Shown one piece after another: positions 15,482 to 23,195 of a stretch of DNA of 38,982 bases (its first letter is position 1; each line of letters begins with the position of its first letter). Position numbers and translations under genes: made by a program. Below the pieces are notes generated by a model. It was not told where the DNA came from, made no database searches, and was given only the letters and a program-made list of their open reading frames with translations. The DNA comes from CAYOOT01 sp964405665 (GTDB taxonomy: Bacteria; Bdellovibrionota_C; UBA2361; SZUA-149; CAZDWZ01), in NCBI GenBank assembly GCA_964405665.1, contig CAYOOT010000018.1, positions 1 through 38,982 of the forward strand. Direction: 5' to 3'.

Positions 15482-16475
15482 CTTCTTTTAATTCACTGGC
15501 CTGAGCCAGTTTATATTCTTTTAATTTATACAATAATGTTCGATGACTAATTTCCAGTAATTTTGCGGCATGAGTCCTGTTGCCTGCAGTTTTTTCTAAA
15601 GCTCTTTTAATTAATACTTCTTCTAACTTTTGTGTATGAGATTTAATTGACAAATTCTCTTCTTGAGAAATGCTAAATAAATCAGTTTCGGAGTTAATCA
15701 AGCGCACCGATTTAGGTAAACTTTGGGCATTGATTTCATCGCTTTCAGTGAGAATTATTGCTCTTTCAATACAATTTTCCAATTCCCTAATATTTCCTGG
15801 CCAATTATGTTCCAGTAAAATGGCCAATGCTTCTTTGCTGATACTATGTACTTTAATTCCTAATTTGTCGGAATGTTTTTTGATAAAATAATCAATTAGT
15901 AAAGGAAGATCTTCTTTCCTTTGACGAAGTGCGGGTATTTTTATACTGATTACATTTAGTCGATAAAATAAATCTTCTCGAAATTTCCCTTCAATAATAT
16001 CATCTTCCAGATCCCTTAAGGTGGCAGCAATAATTCGGATATCAATGCTAATATTTTTATTGTCACCTACGGAACGCATTTCATTTTCCTGCAGTACCCG
16101 AAGAATTTTCACTTGCAAATGAAGGGGGAGTTCCCCAATTTCATCGAGCAAGATTGTTCCTCCATGAGCTTCTTCAAATAATCCTTTTTTATCTTTTACG
16201 GCGTCGGTAAAAGCTCCTTTTTTGTGGCCAAAAAGTTCCGATTCCAAAAGATTTTCCGGAATTGCTCCACAATTAATTGCAATAAACGGTTTATTTTTCC
16301 TGGAAGAATTTTGGTGAATTGCTTTGGCAATAAGTTCTTTTCCTGTTCCGGATTCGCCATAAAGCATTACTGTAGTTTTATATTCGGAAATTTTTTGGAT
16401 GACATCATAGATTTCCTGCATTGGCTTACTCGTCCCAATGATATTGCAAAAACCTATTTCTGTTTGTTTTGGCAA
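15471..16475 (-). CDS. Sigma-54-dependent transcriptional activator lacking a sensory domain
   Basis: An NtrC-type enhancer-binding protein of 334 residues. The AAA+ domain starts almost at the N-terminus: Walker A GESGTGKE near residue 40, the sigma-54 contact loop GAFTDA near 98 (canonical GAFTGA), Walker B LLDEIGELP near 120, and the arginine-finger region FREDLFYRLN. A Fis-type helix-turn-helix ends the protein (NRTHAAKLLEISHRTLLYKLKEY). There is no receiver, GAF or PAS domain, so activity must be controlled by level or by a partner protein. It lies one base after the prepilin peptidase gene, a position that suggests a PilR-like role in pilus gene control. This is an inference; I see no clear sigma-54 promoter in the window. 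Confidence 0.9.
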   Translation of the reverse strand: MPKQTEIGFCNIIGTSKPMQEIYDVIQKISEYKTTVMLYGESGTGKELIAKAIHQNSSRKNKPFIAINCGAIPENLLESELFGHKKGAFTDAVKDKKGLFEEAHGGTILLDEIGELPLHLQVKILRVLQENEMRSVGDNKNISIDIRIIAATLRDLEDDIIEGKFREDLFYRLNVISIKIPALRQRKEDLPLLIDYFIKKHSDKLGIKVHSISKEALAILLEHNWPGNIRELENCIERAIILTESDEINAQSLPKSVRLINSETDLFSISQEENLSIKSHTQKLEEVLIKRALEKTAGNRTHAAKLLEISHRTLLYKLKEYKLAQASELKEDEN

Positions 16476-16476
16476 A

Positions 16477-17250
16477 TTAAAACCTAAATACGTTAATATC
16501 TGTAAATAAATAAATTAAAGCACCCAAGGAAAGCCAAGGACCAAAGGGAATTTCTGATTTCCTGCTTCCTCCTTTAAAAAGCATTAAAAATATTCCAATT
16601 ACTGAACCAAAAAGAGATCCCATAAAAATAGTGGGAGCAATTGCTTTCCAGCCAAAGAATGCGCCAACCATTCCCATCAGTTTAATATCTCCTCCGCCAA
16701 GACCAATTTCTTTGGTTGCAAGATAATAACCCCAGCTAATTAGATAAAAGAAACCACCACCGGCAAACATTCCAACTAATGATTCAAAAGCTGATTGAGA
16801 AACAGGTTCTGAAAAAAAATGATAGTATTGATTAATTGCTCCGATCAATAATCCGATAATAACTCCGGGAAAACTGATTACATCAGGAATAATTTTAAAT
16901 TCTAAGTCAATAAATGTAATAACTATTAAGCACACAGTGAAAAAATAAATTAGAATTCCCGTAGCATTCAGGCCAAATTTAAGAAAACATTCAACTGCAG
17001 CAATAGCAGAAAGAATTTCCACAAAAGGATATTGTCCGGAAATACTTTTTTTACAGCTGCGACACTTTGCCAAAAGAAGCAACCAGCTTAAAACGGGCAG
17101 ATTATCAAACCAGCACAATTGATATTTACAATGAGGGCAATAGGAACGAGCAGGACTAATGATGGAAAGCTCACGAGGAACTCGATAAACGCAAACATTT
17201 AAAAAGCTTCCGATGACCAAACCAAAAAGTATTATAAAAAGTATCAGCAT
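16477..17250 (-). CDS. pilD: Prepilin peptidase / N-methyltransferase PilD (A24 family)
   Basis: This membrane aspartic protease cleaves type IV prepilin leaders and methylates the new N-terminus. The 257 residues show the N-terminal GSFLNVCVYRVP signature, a cytoplasmic zinc motif of two CxxC pairs (CPHC and CRSC), the glycine-rich GQYPFVE segment, and the two catalytic aspartates in FIDLEFKIIPD and GLGGGDIKLMG, within about seven to eight hydrophobic helices. It heads a minus-strand operon with the sigma-54 activator. Its substrate pilins are not in this window. Confidence 0.95.
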   Translation of the reverse strand: MLILFIILFGLVIGSFLNVCVYRVPRELSIISPARSYCPHCKYQLCWFDNLPVLSWLLLLAKCRSCKKSISGQYPFVEILSAIAAVECFLKFGLNATGILIYFFTVCLIVITFIDLEFKIIPDVISFPGVIIGLLIGAINQYYHFFSEPVSQSAFESLVGMFAGGGFFYLISWGYYLATKEIGLGGGDIKLMGMVGAFFGWKAIAPTIFMGSLFGSVIGIFLMLFKGGSRKSEIPFGPWLSLGALIYLFTDINVFRF

Positions 17251-17326
17251 ATATATTTAGATTGAATTAATTGCATAATAGTATGCAAAACTTTCATAGA
17301 AATGAAGCTTTTTGGCAATTTATTTC

Positions 17327-17367
17327 TAAGCCCTTCCTTCCCGATTAAATCGGAAAGGAAGGGCTTA
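17327..17367. repeat. 41-base near-perfect palindrome
   Basis: Two 20-base arms (17327-17346 and 17348-17367) are complementary with one mismatch around a single central base. The core contains AAGGAAGGGCTTA in the right arm. The length and GC content stand out from the AT-rich surroundings, as in REP-like elements. It could also act as a terminator or a transcript-stabilising stem. Confidence 0.7.
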
Positions 17368-17429
17368 GTCTCGGCTTTCCCTTAGCTTTATTTTGATTAT
17401 TTCCATTAAATTGGGAAAGACGTGTCTGT

Positions 17430-17454
17430 TTTACAAGTGTCTGACACCTGTAAA
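17430..17454. repeat. 25-base palindrome with TGTCTGACACC core
   Basis: Arms of 12 bases (17430-17441 and 17443-17454) pair with one mismatch around a central T. The core GTGTCTGACACC resembles short palindromes that are scattered in many copies in environmental bacterial genomes, often with REP-associated transposases. That resemblance is from memory, not a search. Confidence 0.6.
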
Positions 17455-17596
17455 TAAAGGTAACTATATGAAATATCTAGTTTTATTTAATAAAGAAAGA
17501 TTGAATTTTATTTAATTATTTTTCAAATTGGTCTAGAATTATCTCAAGCATTAAGGCATCCTAACTTGTAATATTAATAAACATGAAATATTCCCC

Positions 17597-18064
17597 ATGA
17601 GTAAAGTCAGAAAAATCAGTTCTGCAAAAATTAGAAGAATTACTGGAGGAAAAGATCCTAGCCGCCTGATTGAAGAGTTTATGGTTCGTCGTGGTTTTAA
17701 TCCCGAAGAATGCTTACAGCAGCGCACCGCAGAAGTTACTCAATGGCTTGTTCCTTTAGGAGATGAAGAAGATTTAGAAATCACTCTGGAGGGTTTAAAT
17801 AGACAAGCTGAAACGACTCTCTATATGGGAGTTAATGTTTATACTGTTCCGATAATTCACAGCGATAAAGTTCTAGTAGCTGCATTAACTGTAGCCGATA
17901 CCTTGATCGGAGCAAAGCTTAGTTTGGTTAATTACGATATCGTTCTTAGTGTGACAGTATATGTGGGAGATATGGGAGTAGATGAGATCGATTACTGTTA
18001 TGAATTAATTAGCAGACAAAAAGCCGGAGTTCAGGAAGCTATTGCCGACTATTTAACCGAATAG
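17597..18064 (+). CDS. Conserved-looking hypothetical protein, possibly YbjN-like fold
   Basis: This is a soluble 155-residue protein with no signal peptide. Residues 1-45 are basic and helical. From residue 48 the pattern WLVPLGDEEDLEI, TLYMGVNVYTVP, VLVAALTVADTLIGAKLSL, IVLSVTVYVGDMGVDEIDYCYELI resembles the alternating strands and helices of YbjN / type III secretion chaperone-like domains. I infer that fold from the pattern only, and no catalytic motif is visible. It ends in frame just ahead of the reductase gene (9-base gap), so the two are probably co-expressed, but no functional link is evident. Confidence 0.7.
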   Translation: MSKVRKISSAKIRRITGGKDPSRLIEEFMVRRGFNPEECLQQRTAEVTQWLVPLGDEEDLEITLEGLNRQAETTLYMGVNVYTVPIIHSDKVLVAALTVADTLIGAKLSLVNYDIVLSVTVYVGDMGVDEIDYCYELISRQKAGVQEAIADYLTE

Positions 18065-18073
18065 GTTGTTCTC

Positions 18074-18733
18074 TTGATTACAAATCGTCCTTTTGTAATA
18101 CTTAAAATTGCCACATCATTAGATGGATATTTGGATGACAATTCTCTAAAGAGAATTGTTTTTTCAAGTCCTGCAGATATTTTAGAAGTGGACAAGCTTC
18201 GAGCAGAAGCTGATGCAATCTTAATTGGAGCAGAGACTATTAGAAAAGACAATCCAAGATTATTGATTCGCGACGAAGAATTGAGGCAATTAAGACTTTC
18301 ACAAGGAAAGCCGAGACACCCAATCAAAGTAACTTATTCACAATCGGGGAGCTTGCCGCTGGAATGTAATTTCTTTTGTTTGGGAGAGAGTAAAAAAATA
18401 GTCTATCTTTCTAAAGAAGCAGGAATCAAAGAAGATTTAAATCATTTTGCTGATGTTGTAAGAATAGATTTATCTCCAACATTAATTTTAAGTGATTTAG
18501 TAAAGCGTGGTGTTAAAAAATTACTAATTGAAGGCGGTGCAAAAACTGCCGCTTGGTTCTTAAAAGAAAATCTTGTTGATGAAATTCGTATTGCTGTCGC
18601 CCCTTATTTTCTTGGAAAAAATGGCGGCCCTAATCTAGGAGATGGGTTTTTAGAAAATTTTTTGCTGACGCAAAAAATGTTTTATCCTAAAAATTTAGAA
18701 GGGATGTTAATCTTAGCATTACAAAAATACTGA
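18074..18733 (+). CDS. RibD C-terminal-type reductase (riboflavin pathway family)
   Basis: The 219-residue protein matches the stand-alone reductase domain of RibD / RIB7, which uses NADPH to reduce the ribosyl side chain of the pyrimidine intermediate of riboflavin synthesis. Family signs are KIATSLDGYLDD at the start, AILIGAETIRKDNPRL near 50, the NADPH-site glycine motif LLIEGGAKTAAWFL near 155, and VDEIRIAVAPYFLGKNGGP near 180. The N-terminal deaminase domain of bifunctional RibD is absent. The start is TTG, the only usable start after an in-frame stop at 18062-18064. Related dihydrofolate-reductase-like proteins share this fold, so the exact substrate is less certain. No riboflavin genes are nearby. 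Confidence 0.82.
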   Translation: MITNRPFVILKIATSLDGYLDDNSLKRIVFSSPADILEVDKLRAEADAILIGAETIRKDNPRLLIRDEELRQLRLSQGKPRHPIKVTYSQSGSLPLECNFFCLGESKKIVYLSKEAGIKEDLNHFADVVRIDLSPTLILSDLVKRGVKKLLIEGGAKTAAWFLKENLVDEIRIAVAPYFLGKNGGPNLGDGFLENFLLTQKMFYPKNLEGMLILALQKY

Positions 18734-18771
18734 GAATTGGTGCATAAATCCTCAAGAATCAACAGCAAGAA

Positions 18772-18805
18772 ATACTAGTTTTCATACTTATGAGCATGCT
18801 AGTAT
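18772..18805. promoter_or_regulatory. Dyad upstream of the metal-resistance operon (operator or terminator)
   Basis: Inverted arms ATACTAG (18772-18778) and CTAGTAT (18799-18805) enclose a second small palindrome CATA-CT-TATG. The right arm overlaps TAGTAT (18800-18805), a fair -10 sequence. A T-run follows at 18812-18817. It could end the reductase transcript or be the operator of the operon that begins at 18827. Confidence 0.35.
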
Positions 18806-18826
18806 CTTAATGATTTTTTAAAGCAG

Positions 18827-19249
18827 ATGGCAAAAAATTCTTTTACGATATTCCTAGCTTTGATTTGGTTGATTGCTGCAAATCACTGCGCACTTGCAGA
18901 CGCTTTCTCTCCAGCTTCTTCTAAAAATAGCCTTACTCATTCATCTTGTTGCCATCATCAAGACGATAGTAAAAAACCTTTTTCTAAGGATCCTTCAAGA
19001 TGTTCTGATACTGGTTGTTGTCAACCGTGTTTAACATTGAAGGGCGAAGCTAACTTAGGCATAGTTAAGCTTCTTAGTTCATCTAATTTTATCGTTCCTT
19101 TATTCAATCTTATTTCTGAAAGCCATGCAGTTGGAGAATTATTGACTGAACTAAAACTTAGAATCAATTCTCCGCCAATTCACGAGATTGAATTACTCAG
19201 CCATTCTCTTAGTTCCTCCCCCAATGCTCCACCTTTCTGCTTTATCTAA
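18827..19249 (+). CDS. Secreted Cys/His-rich protein, first gene of the metal operon
   Basis: I do not know a named family. The 140 residues start with a signal peptide (about 1-25, NHCALADA near the cleavage site). A short Cys/His cluster follows: CCHH at 41-44, C59, CC at 64-65 and C68. This is a plausible periplasmic metal-binding segment. The C-terminal half is Ser/Leu-rich and ends in PPFCFI. Small exported proteins with an HCALA-like start and CC pairs occur in copper and cobalt-zinc-cadmium efflux clusters. The gene lies 57 bases before the TolC-like gene, and its place at the head of the operon suggests metal sensing or sequestration. That role is an inference. Confidence 0.7.
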   Translation: MAKNSFTIFLALIWLIAANHCALADAFSPASSKNSLTHSSCCHHQDDSKKPFSKDPSRCSDTGCCQPCLTLKGEANLGIVKLLSSSNFIVPLFNLISESHAVGELLTELKLRINSPPIHEIELLSHSLSSSPNAPPFCFI

Positions 19250-19306
19250 TCTTGCTGTCGCGAGATTTTATTCTGATAAATCAAAAACAATAAAGGATTA
19301 TAATCA

Positions 19307-20725
19307 ATGAAAAATAGTTTACTTCAAATTTTTATTATAAGTTATTCATCTTTCTTAGTCAGTGGTTGCGCAACAATTAATTCTGATAAAAGCTTTTTAG
19401 AAGTGCAGGAATTGGTTAATCAAAGAATCCCTCAAAAAGTAGAGTGGAATAAAAATTCTACCTGCAGAGAGCTTGCCGCAGGCTGTCGAGCCGAAGATGA
19501 TTGCAAAGTGGAAGCAGCAGTTTCCAAAATATTGGAAGGGCAACTTTCTTCCGATCGGGCAGTTCAGATAGCTCTCTTCAATAATCCCGAACTGCAAGTG
19601 GTTTTTGAAAATTTAGGAATTGCGCAAGCTGAGCTAGTGCAATCCGGGCTTCTAAAAAATACCCTTTTTGAAGCAGAGATTCATTTCCAAGGGGGTGGAA
19701 TCGGCAAAGGAACGAACTTGAATTTAATTCAAGATATTATTGATTTATTGCAATTACCACTTAGAAAGAAAATTGCCGCAGATATATTTGATGGAGTTAA
19801 ACTTGAAATAACACAGGCCATTCTTAATCTAGCTAGTGAAGTAAAGATGACATACTTTTCTCTACAAGCAGCTCAAGATATATATAATTTAAGAAAAACT
19901 ATCTTGGAAAGCTTAAATACTGCAGCAGAAATTAGTGAGCGCCAACATCAAGTAGGAAATATTACAGATTTACAATTTGTCTTGGATCATTCTATGTCAG
20001 CGCAAGCTAATTTAGAGCTTATTGAAGCAAAAACGGAAGTATCAGATTTGCGCGAGAAACTAAATTTATTAATGGGACTTTGGGGTGAAAATAGCAGTAA
20101 ATGGGAAATACCTTCACAATTGCCAGCTTTACCCAATCCGGAAATGACTTTGTTGGAATTGGAAAACTTAGCTTTAACTAATAGATTTGATCTAGCTCAA
20201 GCAAAGAAGGATATTGAAGCCGAAGCAAAAAAATTAGATCTCACAGAAACCTATAAATATATTCCGGAATTTTCTCTGGGAGTAGACGGGGAGGGTGAAG
20301 ATGGTGGTAAGGTTGTAGTTGGTCCTAACTTTTCTTTGCCACTTCCGATATTTGATCAAGGAGATGCTCGCGTAGCCTCTGCTCAGGGACTTCTCAGGCA
20401 AGCTCAGAAAAAATATTTAGCCCTTGCTATAAAAATTCGGCAAGAAGTGCGCTCTTCTCAAAATCGTTTGTTACTGGCTCGTGAGCGAGCAGAATATTCT
20501 AAGAGGGTTCTAATCCCACTCAATCATGAAATTCTTAAACAAACGCAACTGGAATATAACGGGATGCTTGTTGGAGTATTTAATCTTATTTCGGCAAAGA
20601 AAAATGAAATTGAAGGTGGAAAAATTTATACTGATTCTTTAAGAGATTACTGGCTTGCCAGAACTGAATTGGAAAAAGCTGTGGGCGGAAATTTAGAACA
20701 GAATTCAAATAAGAAGGAGAATTAA
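19307..20725 (+). CDS. TolC/CusC-family outer-membrane efflux lipoprotein
   Basis: The 472 residues have a lipoprotein signal with lipobox VSGC, like CusC and CzcC. Two tandem outer-membrane efflux domains follow, with long helices (LQAAQDIYNLRKTILESL; ALAIKIRQEVRSSQNRLLLARERAEY) and beta strands (LFEAEIHF; FSLGVDGEG). Repeat signatures are NPELQVVFENLGIAQAELVQSG and NRFDLAQAKKDIEAEAKKL. Such proteins form the trimeric exit duct of RND or ABC efflux pumps. No membrane-fusion protein or RND pump gene is present anywhere in this operon, so its partner is elsewhere or this system uses the duct differently. AAAGGA upstream supports the start. The next gene follows after two bases. Confidence 0.9.
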   Translation: MKNSLLQIFIISYSSFLVSGCATINSDKSFLEVQELVNQRIPQKVEWNKNSTCRELAAGCRAEDDCKVEAAVSKILEGQLSSDRAVQIALFNNPELQVVFENLGIAQAELVQSGLLKNTLFEAEIHFQGGGIGKGTNLNLIQDIIDLLQLPLRKKIAADIFDGVKLEITQAILNLASEVKMTYFSLQAAQDIYNLRKTILESLNTAAEISERQHQVGNITDLQFVLDHSMSAQANLELIEAKTEVSDLREKLNLLMGLWGENSSKWEIPSQLPALPNPEMTLLELENLALTNRFDLAQAKKDIEAEAKKLDLTETYKYIPEFSLGVDGEGEDGGKVVVGPNFSLPLPIFDQGDARVASAQGLLRQAQKKYLALAIKIRQEVRSSQNRLLLARERAEYSKRVLIPLNHEILKQTQLEYNGMLVGVFNLISAKKNEIEGGKIYTDSLRDYWLARTELEKAVGGNLEQNSNKKEN

Positions 20726-20727
20726 TT

Positions 20728-22089
20728 ATGATAACTCGTCGAGAATTAATAATTTCCGGTGGTGCAGCTTTATTAACAGGCACATCATTACTGCGTAGCA
20801 GTTTTGCTGAAGAGATTGCTGCCAATCAAAAAGAAGAAAACTCTAAAACTTCCAGCAATACTGCTACAGATTATATTCCGGTAGAAACACCCAATGGTTC
20901 AACTCTTCCCTGGAAGATGGTGGATGGAGTTAAAGTTTTTCATCTTATCGCAGAAGAATTTAAAAGAGAATTTGCTCCAGGCTTAGTTGTTAGCTGTTGG
21001 GGATATAATGGGGAAACTCCCGGGCCAACAATCGAAGTGGTTGAAGGAGACCGGGTTAGATTTTATGTAAGCAACAAACTCAAGGAACCAACTTCTCTTC
21101 ATTGGCATGGACTATTTTTACCAAATGGCATGGATGGAGTATCTGGTTTAACTCAAAAATACATTTATCCAGGAGAGACTTTTAAATATGAGTTTACAGT
21201 AAAGCAACATGGAACTTTTATGTATCATCCGCACTATGATGAGATGACACAAATGGCGATGGGGATGATGGGAATGTTTATCTCTCACCCTAAAGTTCCT
21301 TATAAAAACAAGGCGGATCGAGATTTCGTTTGGATGCTTAGTGAATGGGAAATCAAACCTGGAACTTCCCGTCCCGATCCTACTGCGATGAGCGGCTTTA
21401 ATATGCTAACTATTAATAGCAAAGCATTTCCGGGAACTGCACCATTGGTTGTAAAAACTGGCCAAAGAGTTCGTATTAGAATTGGTAATTTATCGGCAAT
21501 GGATCATCACCCTATTCATTTACATGGATATTCATTTAATGTCGTAGCAACAGACGGAGGCAGAATTCCCGAATCTGCACAATGGCCAGAGACTACAGTT
21601 TTGGTTCCAGTTGGAAGCACCAGAGACATTGAATTTATTGCCGATGCACCTGGAGACTGGGCGATACATTGTCATATGACACATCACGTGATGAATCAGA
21701 TGGGACACGAGCTGCCTAATCTCTTAGGAGTAGATATTAAGGGCATAGACAGTAAAGTTCAAAAATTATTACCTGATTATATGACAATGGGAGATGTGGG
21801 AATGGGGGGGATGGCTGAGATGGGAATGCCTGTACCTAAAAACAGTATTCCGATGGGGGGAGGCGATGGGCCTTTTGCTTATATTGATATGGGCGGAATG
21901 TTTACCGTTCTTAAAGTGCGTGATGATATTGCCAGCTATGAAAACCCTGGCTGGTATAAACATCCGGCAGGGACAGTGGCTAGTCTTGCCTCCAAGGAAG
22001 AACTAAAAGCAGATTTGGATGTAACAAAGCAGATTAGTTCTTCGAAGAAAAATTATGACAATCATCATATCCATCAGCAGAAAAAATGA
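20728..22089 (+). CDS. Tat-exported multicopper oxidase
   Basis: The 453 residues begin with a twin-arginine signal (TRRELI then a hydrophobic stretch). All four copper-binding motifs are present: HWHG near 124, HPH near 168, HPIHLHG near 261 and HCHMTHHVMNQM near 314, the last carrying the Cys-His-Met type 1 site. The protein should therefore oxidise a substrate (Cu+, a metal ion or an organic) and reduce oxygen at the trinuclear site. Only about 280 residues span these motifs, so it looks like a two-domain rather than a three-domain oxidase. The C-terminal part is Met/Gly-rich (near 355-390) and ends in a His-rich tail, both possible Cu+ ligands. AAGGAG precedes the ATG. The stop overlaps the next gene by four bases. 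Confidence 0.93.
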   Translation: MITRRELIISGGAALLTGTSLLRSSFAEEIAANQKEENSKTSSNTATDYIPVETPNGSTLPWKMVDGVKVFHLIAEEFKREFAPGLVVSCWGYNGETPGPTIEVVEGDRVRFYVSNKLKEPTSLHWHGLFLPNGMDGVSGLTQKYIYPGETFKYEFTVKQHGTFMYHPHYDEMTQMAMGMMGMFISHPKVPYKNKADRDFVWMLSEWEIKPGTSRPDPTAMSGFNMLTINSKAFPGTAPLVVKTGQRVRIRIGNLSAMDHHPIHLHGYSFNVVATDGGRIPESAQWPETTVLVPVGSTRDIEFIADAPGDWAIHCHMTHHVMNQMGHELPNLLGVDIKGIDSKVQKLLPDYMTMGDVGMGGMAEMGMPVPKNSIPMGGGDGPFAYIDMGGMFTVLKVRDDIASYENPGWYKHPAGTVASLASKEELKADLDVTKQISSSKKNYDNHHIHQQKK

Positions 22090-22304
22090 ATAAGCAATAT
22101 CTTGGAATGTTATTTGTTGCTGTAGCGATTATTATCGGAGGAACTTATTTCGGCTATTCATTGACTTTTTTGCTGATACCGCTTTTGTGCGTCTTTGGAT
22201 GCTGCCTGCCCCTGATTAGTAGTTGCAGACATTCTTTTTCTAAGGAGAAAAAGAACAAAGAAAATGAAAATCAAAAAAGAGAAGATAAAAAATGTTGTGA
22301 ATAG
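22086..22304 (+). CDS. Small two-helix Cys-rich membrane peptide in the metal operon
   Basis: The 72 residues form two hydrophobic segments (about 5-24 and 27-46) that include FGCCLP and end at SSC. A strongly charged Lys/Glu tail follows, closing in KCCE. Similar two-helix peptides occur in copper-resistance clusters (DUF2933-like), but I cannot confirm the family. The ATG overlaps the oxidase stop (ATGA), so it is translationally coupled and real. The CC pairs on both faces of the membrane suggest metal handling. Confidence 0.7.
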   Translation: MNKQYLGMLFVAVAIIIGGTYFGYSLTFLLIPLLCVFGCCLPLISSCRHSFSKEKKNKENENQKREDKKCCE

Positions 22305-22340
22305 CTTGCTATTTTTATTAATTTAATCGCGAGAGAAAAT

Positions 22341-23195
22341 ATGAAAAACAAAACTTTTGAAAAAATAATAGTTAACTCTTTTGTCAAAGAAATTTTATTG
22401 ATTACTCTACTAATATTTACAGCTTCGTTAAATGCGGTAGCAGAAACAAGTCCGGAAAACTCAATGCAGAAGCAAATAACAGAGCTTCGGGATAAAGTTA
22501 ATAAGATGGAAATGCTGATGCAGCAGCACGGAAAGGGAATGCCTGCCAACAAAAATATGCCGATGAAACCTGCAGGAGGTGGAATGGAAATGATGGGAAG
22601 TATGATGTCAGCAATGGGCCCGATGATGGGAAGTATGATGGGCAATATGGGCGCTGGTGCTGGAATGGGAAAAGCGGCAATGATTTCTGCACTCCCGGGT
22701 TTTCCCGGTGCCTCTCATATCTATCATATCGGTGCAACCAACTTTTTCTTAGATCATCCCCAGCATATTGTTTTAACGCCCGAACAACAAAGTGCAATCA
22801 GTAAGATCCGTGAAAATACTTTAATCGAACAAGGAGAATATCAACGCAAGGTTCAACAGGCGGAACAGGAACTCTCACTTTTAACAAGCTCCGATCAACC
22901 TGATTTTTCAAAAATAGAAGAAAAGGCTAAAGAAATTGAAAAGATTAAAGTCGATCAACGCTTGGGATTTATTAAAGCAGTTGGCGAATGTGCAAAAATA
23001 CTTACAGATCAACAAAGAAAAGCATTGCTGGGACAGATTCCTCCGATGGGAATGCCTTCCGTGCCAATGGCTAACCCAGGTATGGGTATGGGTGCAGCTC
23101 CAATGCCGCAGACAATGGAAGATGACACGATGCCTCCAATGGGTGGAAGTAATATGCCAGCACCGTCAGCGCCGGGTGGTATGGGAGATATGTAA
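22341..23195 (+). CDS. Met-rich periplasmic Spy/CpxP-like metal-resistance protein
   Basis: The 284 residues have an N-terminal signal or anchor (about 16-34). A Met/Gly-rich block follows at about 55-115 (repeats of MMGSMM type), then HIYHIGATNFFLDHPQHI and two LTxxQ motifs (LTPEQQ near 147, LTDQQR near 225) around a helical hairpin. LTxxQ is the hallmark of the Spy/CpxP and CnrX/ZraP group of periplasmic chaperones and metal sensors. The C-terminal tail is again Met/Pro/Gly-rich. The Met clusters would bind Cu+ or Ag+. The stop shares a base with the next ATG (TAATG). A metal-binding or periplasmic protective role fits the operon. Confidence 0.8.
   Translation: MKNKTFEKIIVNSFVKEILLITLLIFTASLNAVAETSPENSMQKQITELRDKVNKMEMLMQQHGKGMPANKNMPMKPAGGGMEMMGSMMSAMGPMMGSMMGNMGAGAGMGKAAMISALPGFPGASHIYHIGATNFFLDHPQHIVLTPEQQSAISKIRENTLIEQGEYQRKVQQAEQELSLLTSSDQPDFSKIEEKAKEIEKIKVDQRLGFIKAVGECAKILTDQQRKALLGQIPPMGMPSVPMANPGMGMGAAPMPQTMEDDTMPPMGGSNMPAPSAPGGMGDM

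Larger units (their letters stand above)
17251..17596. other. Divergent intergenic region with two palindromic elements
   Basis: These 346 bases separate pilD (minus) from the gene at 17597 (plus) and hold no credible ORF. They contain a 41-base near-palindrome, a 25-base near-palindrome and, between them, a further inverted pair CTTTCCC (17375-17381) / GGGAAAG (17413-17419). The right half is very AT-rich and probably holds the plus-strand promoter, but no good -35/-10 pair stands out. Confidence 0.6.

Noticed and set aside
19258..22334. TCGCGAGA occurs upstream of the TolC-like gene (19258-19265) and of the Spy-like gene (22327-22334)
   Set aside because: Only two copies of an 8-mer with no consistent spacing to the starts; not enough for a regulatory call.
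22271..22645. Hydrophobic minus-strand frame opposite the Met-rich gene
   Set aside because: Met codons read in reverse give His/Ile/Pro-rich apparent membrane proteins; it is a shadow of the Met-rich repeats.
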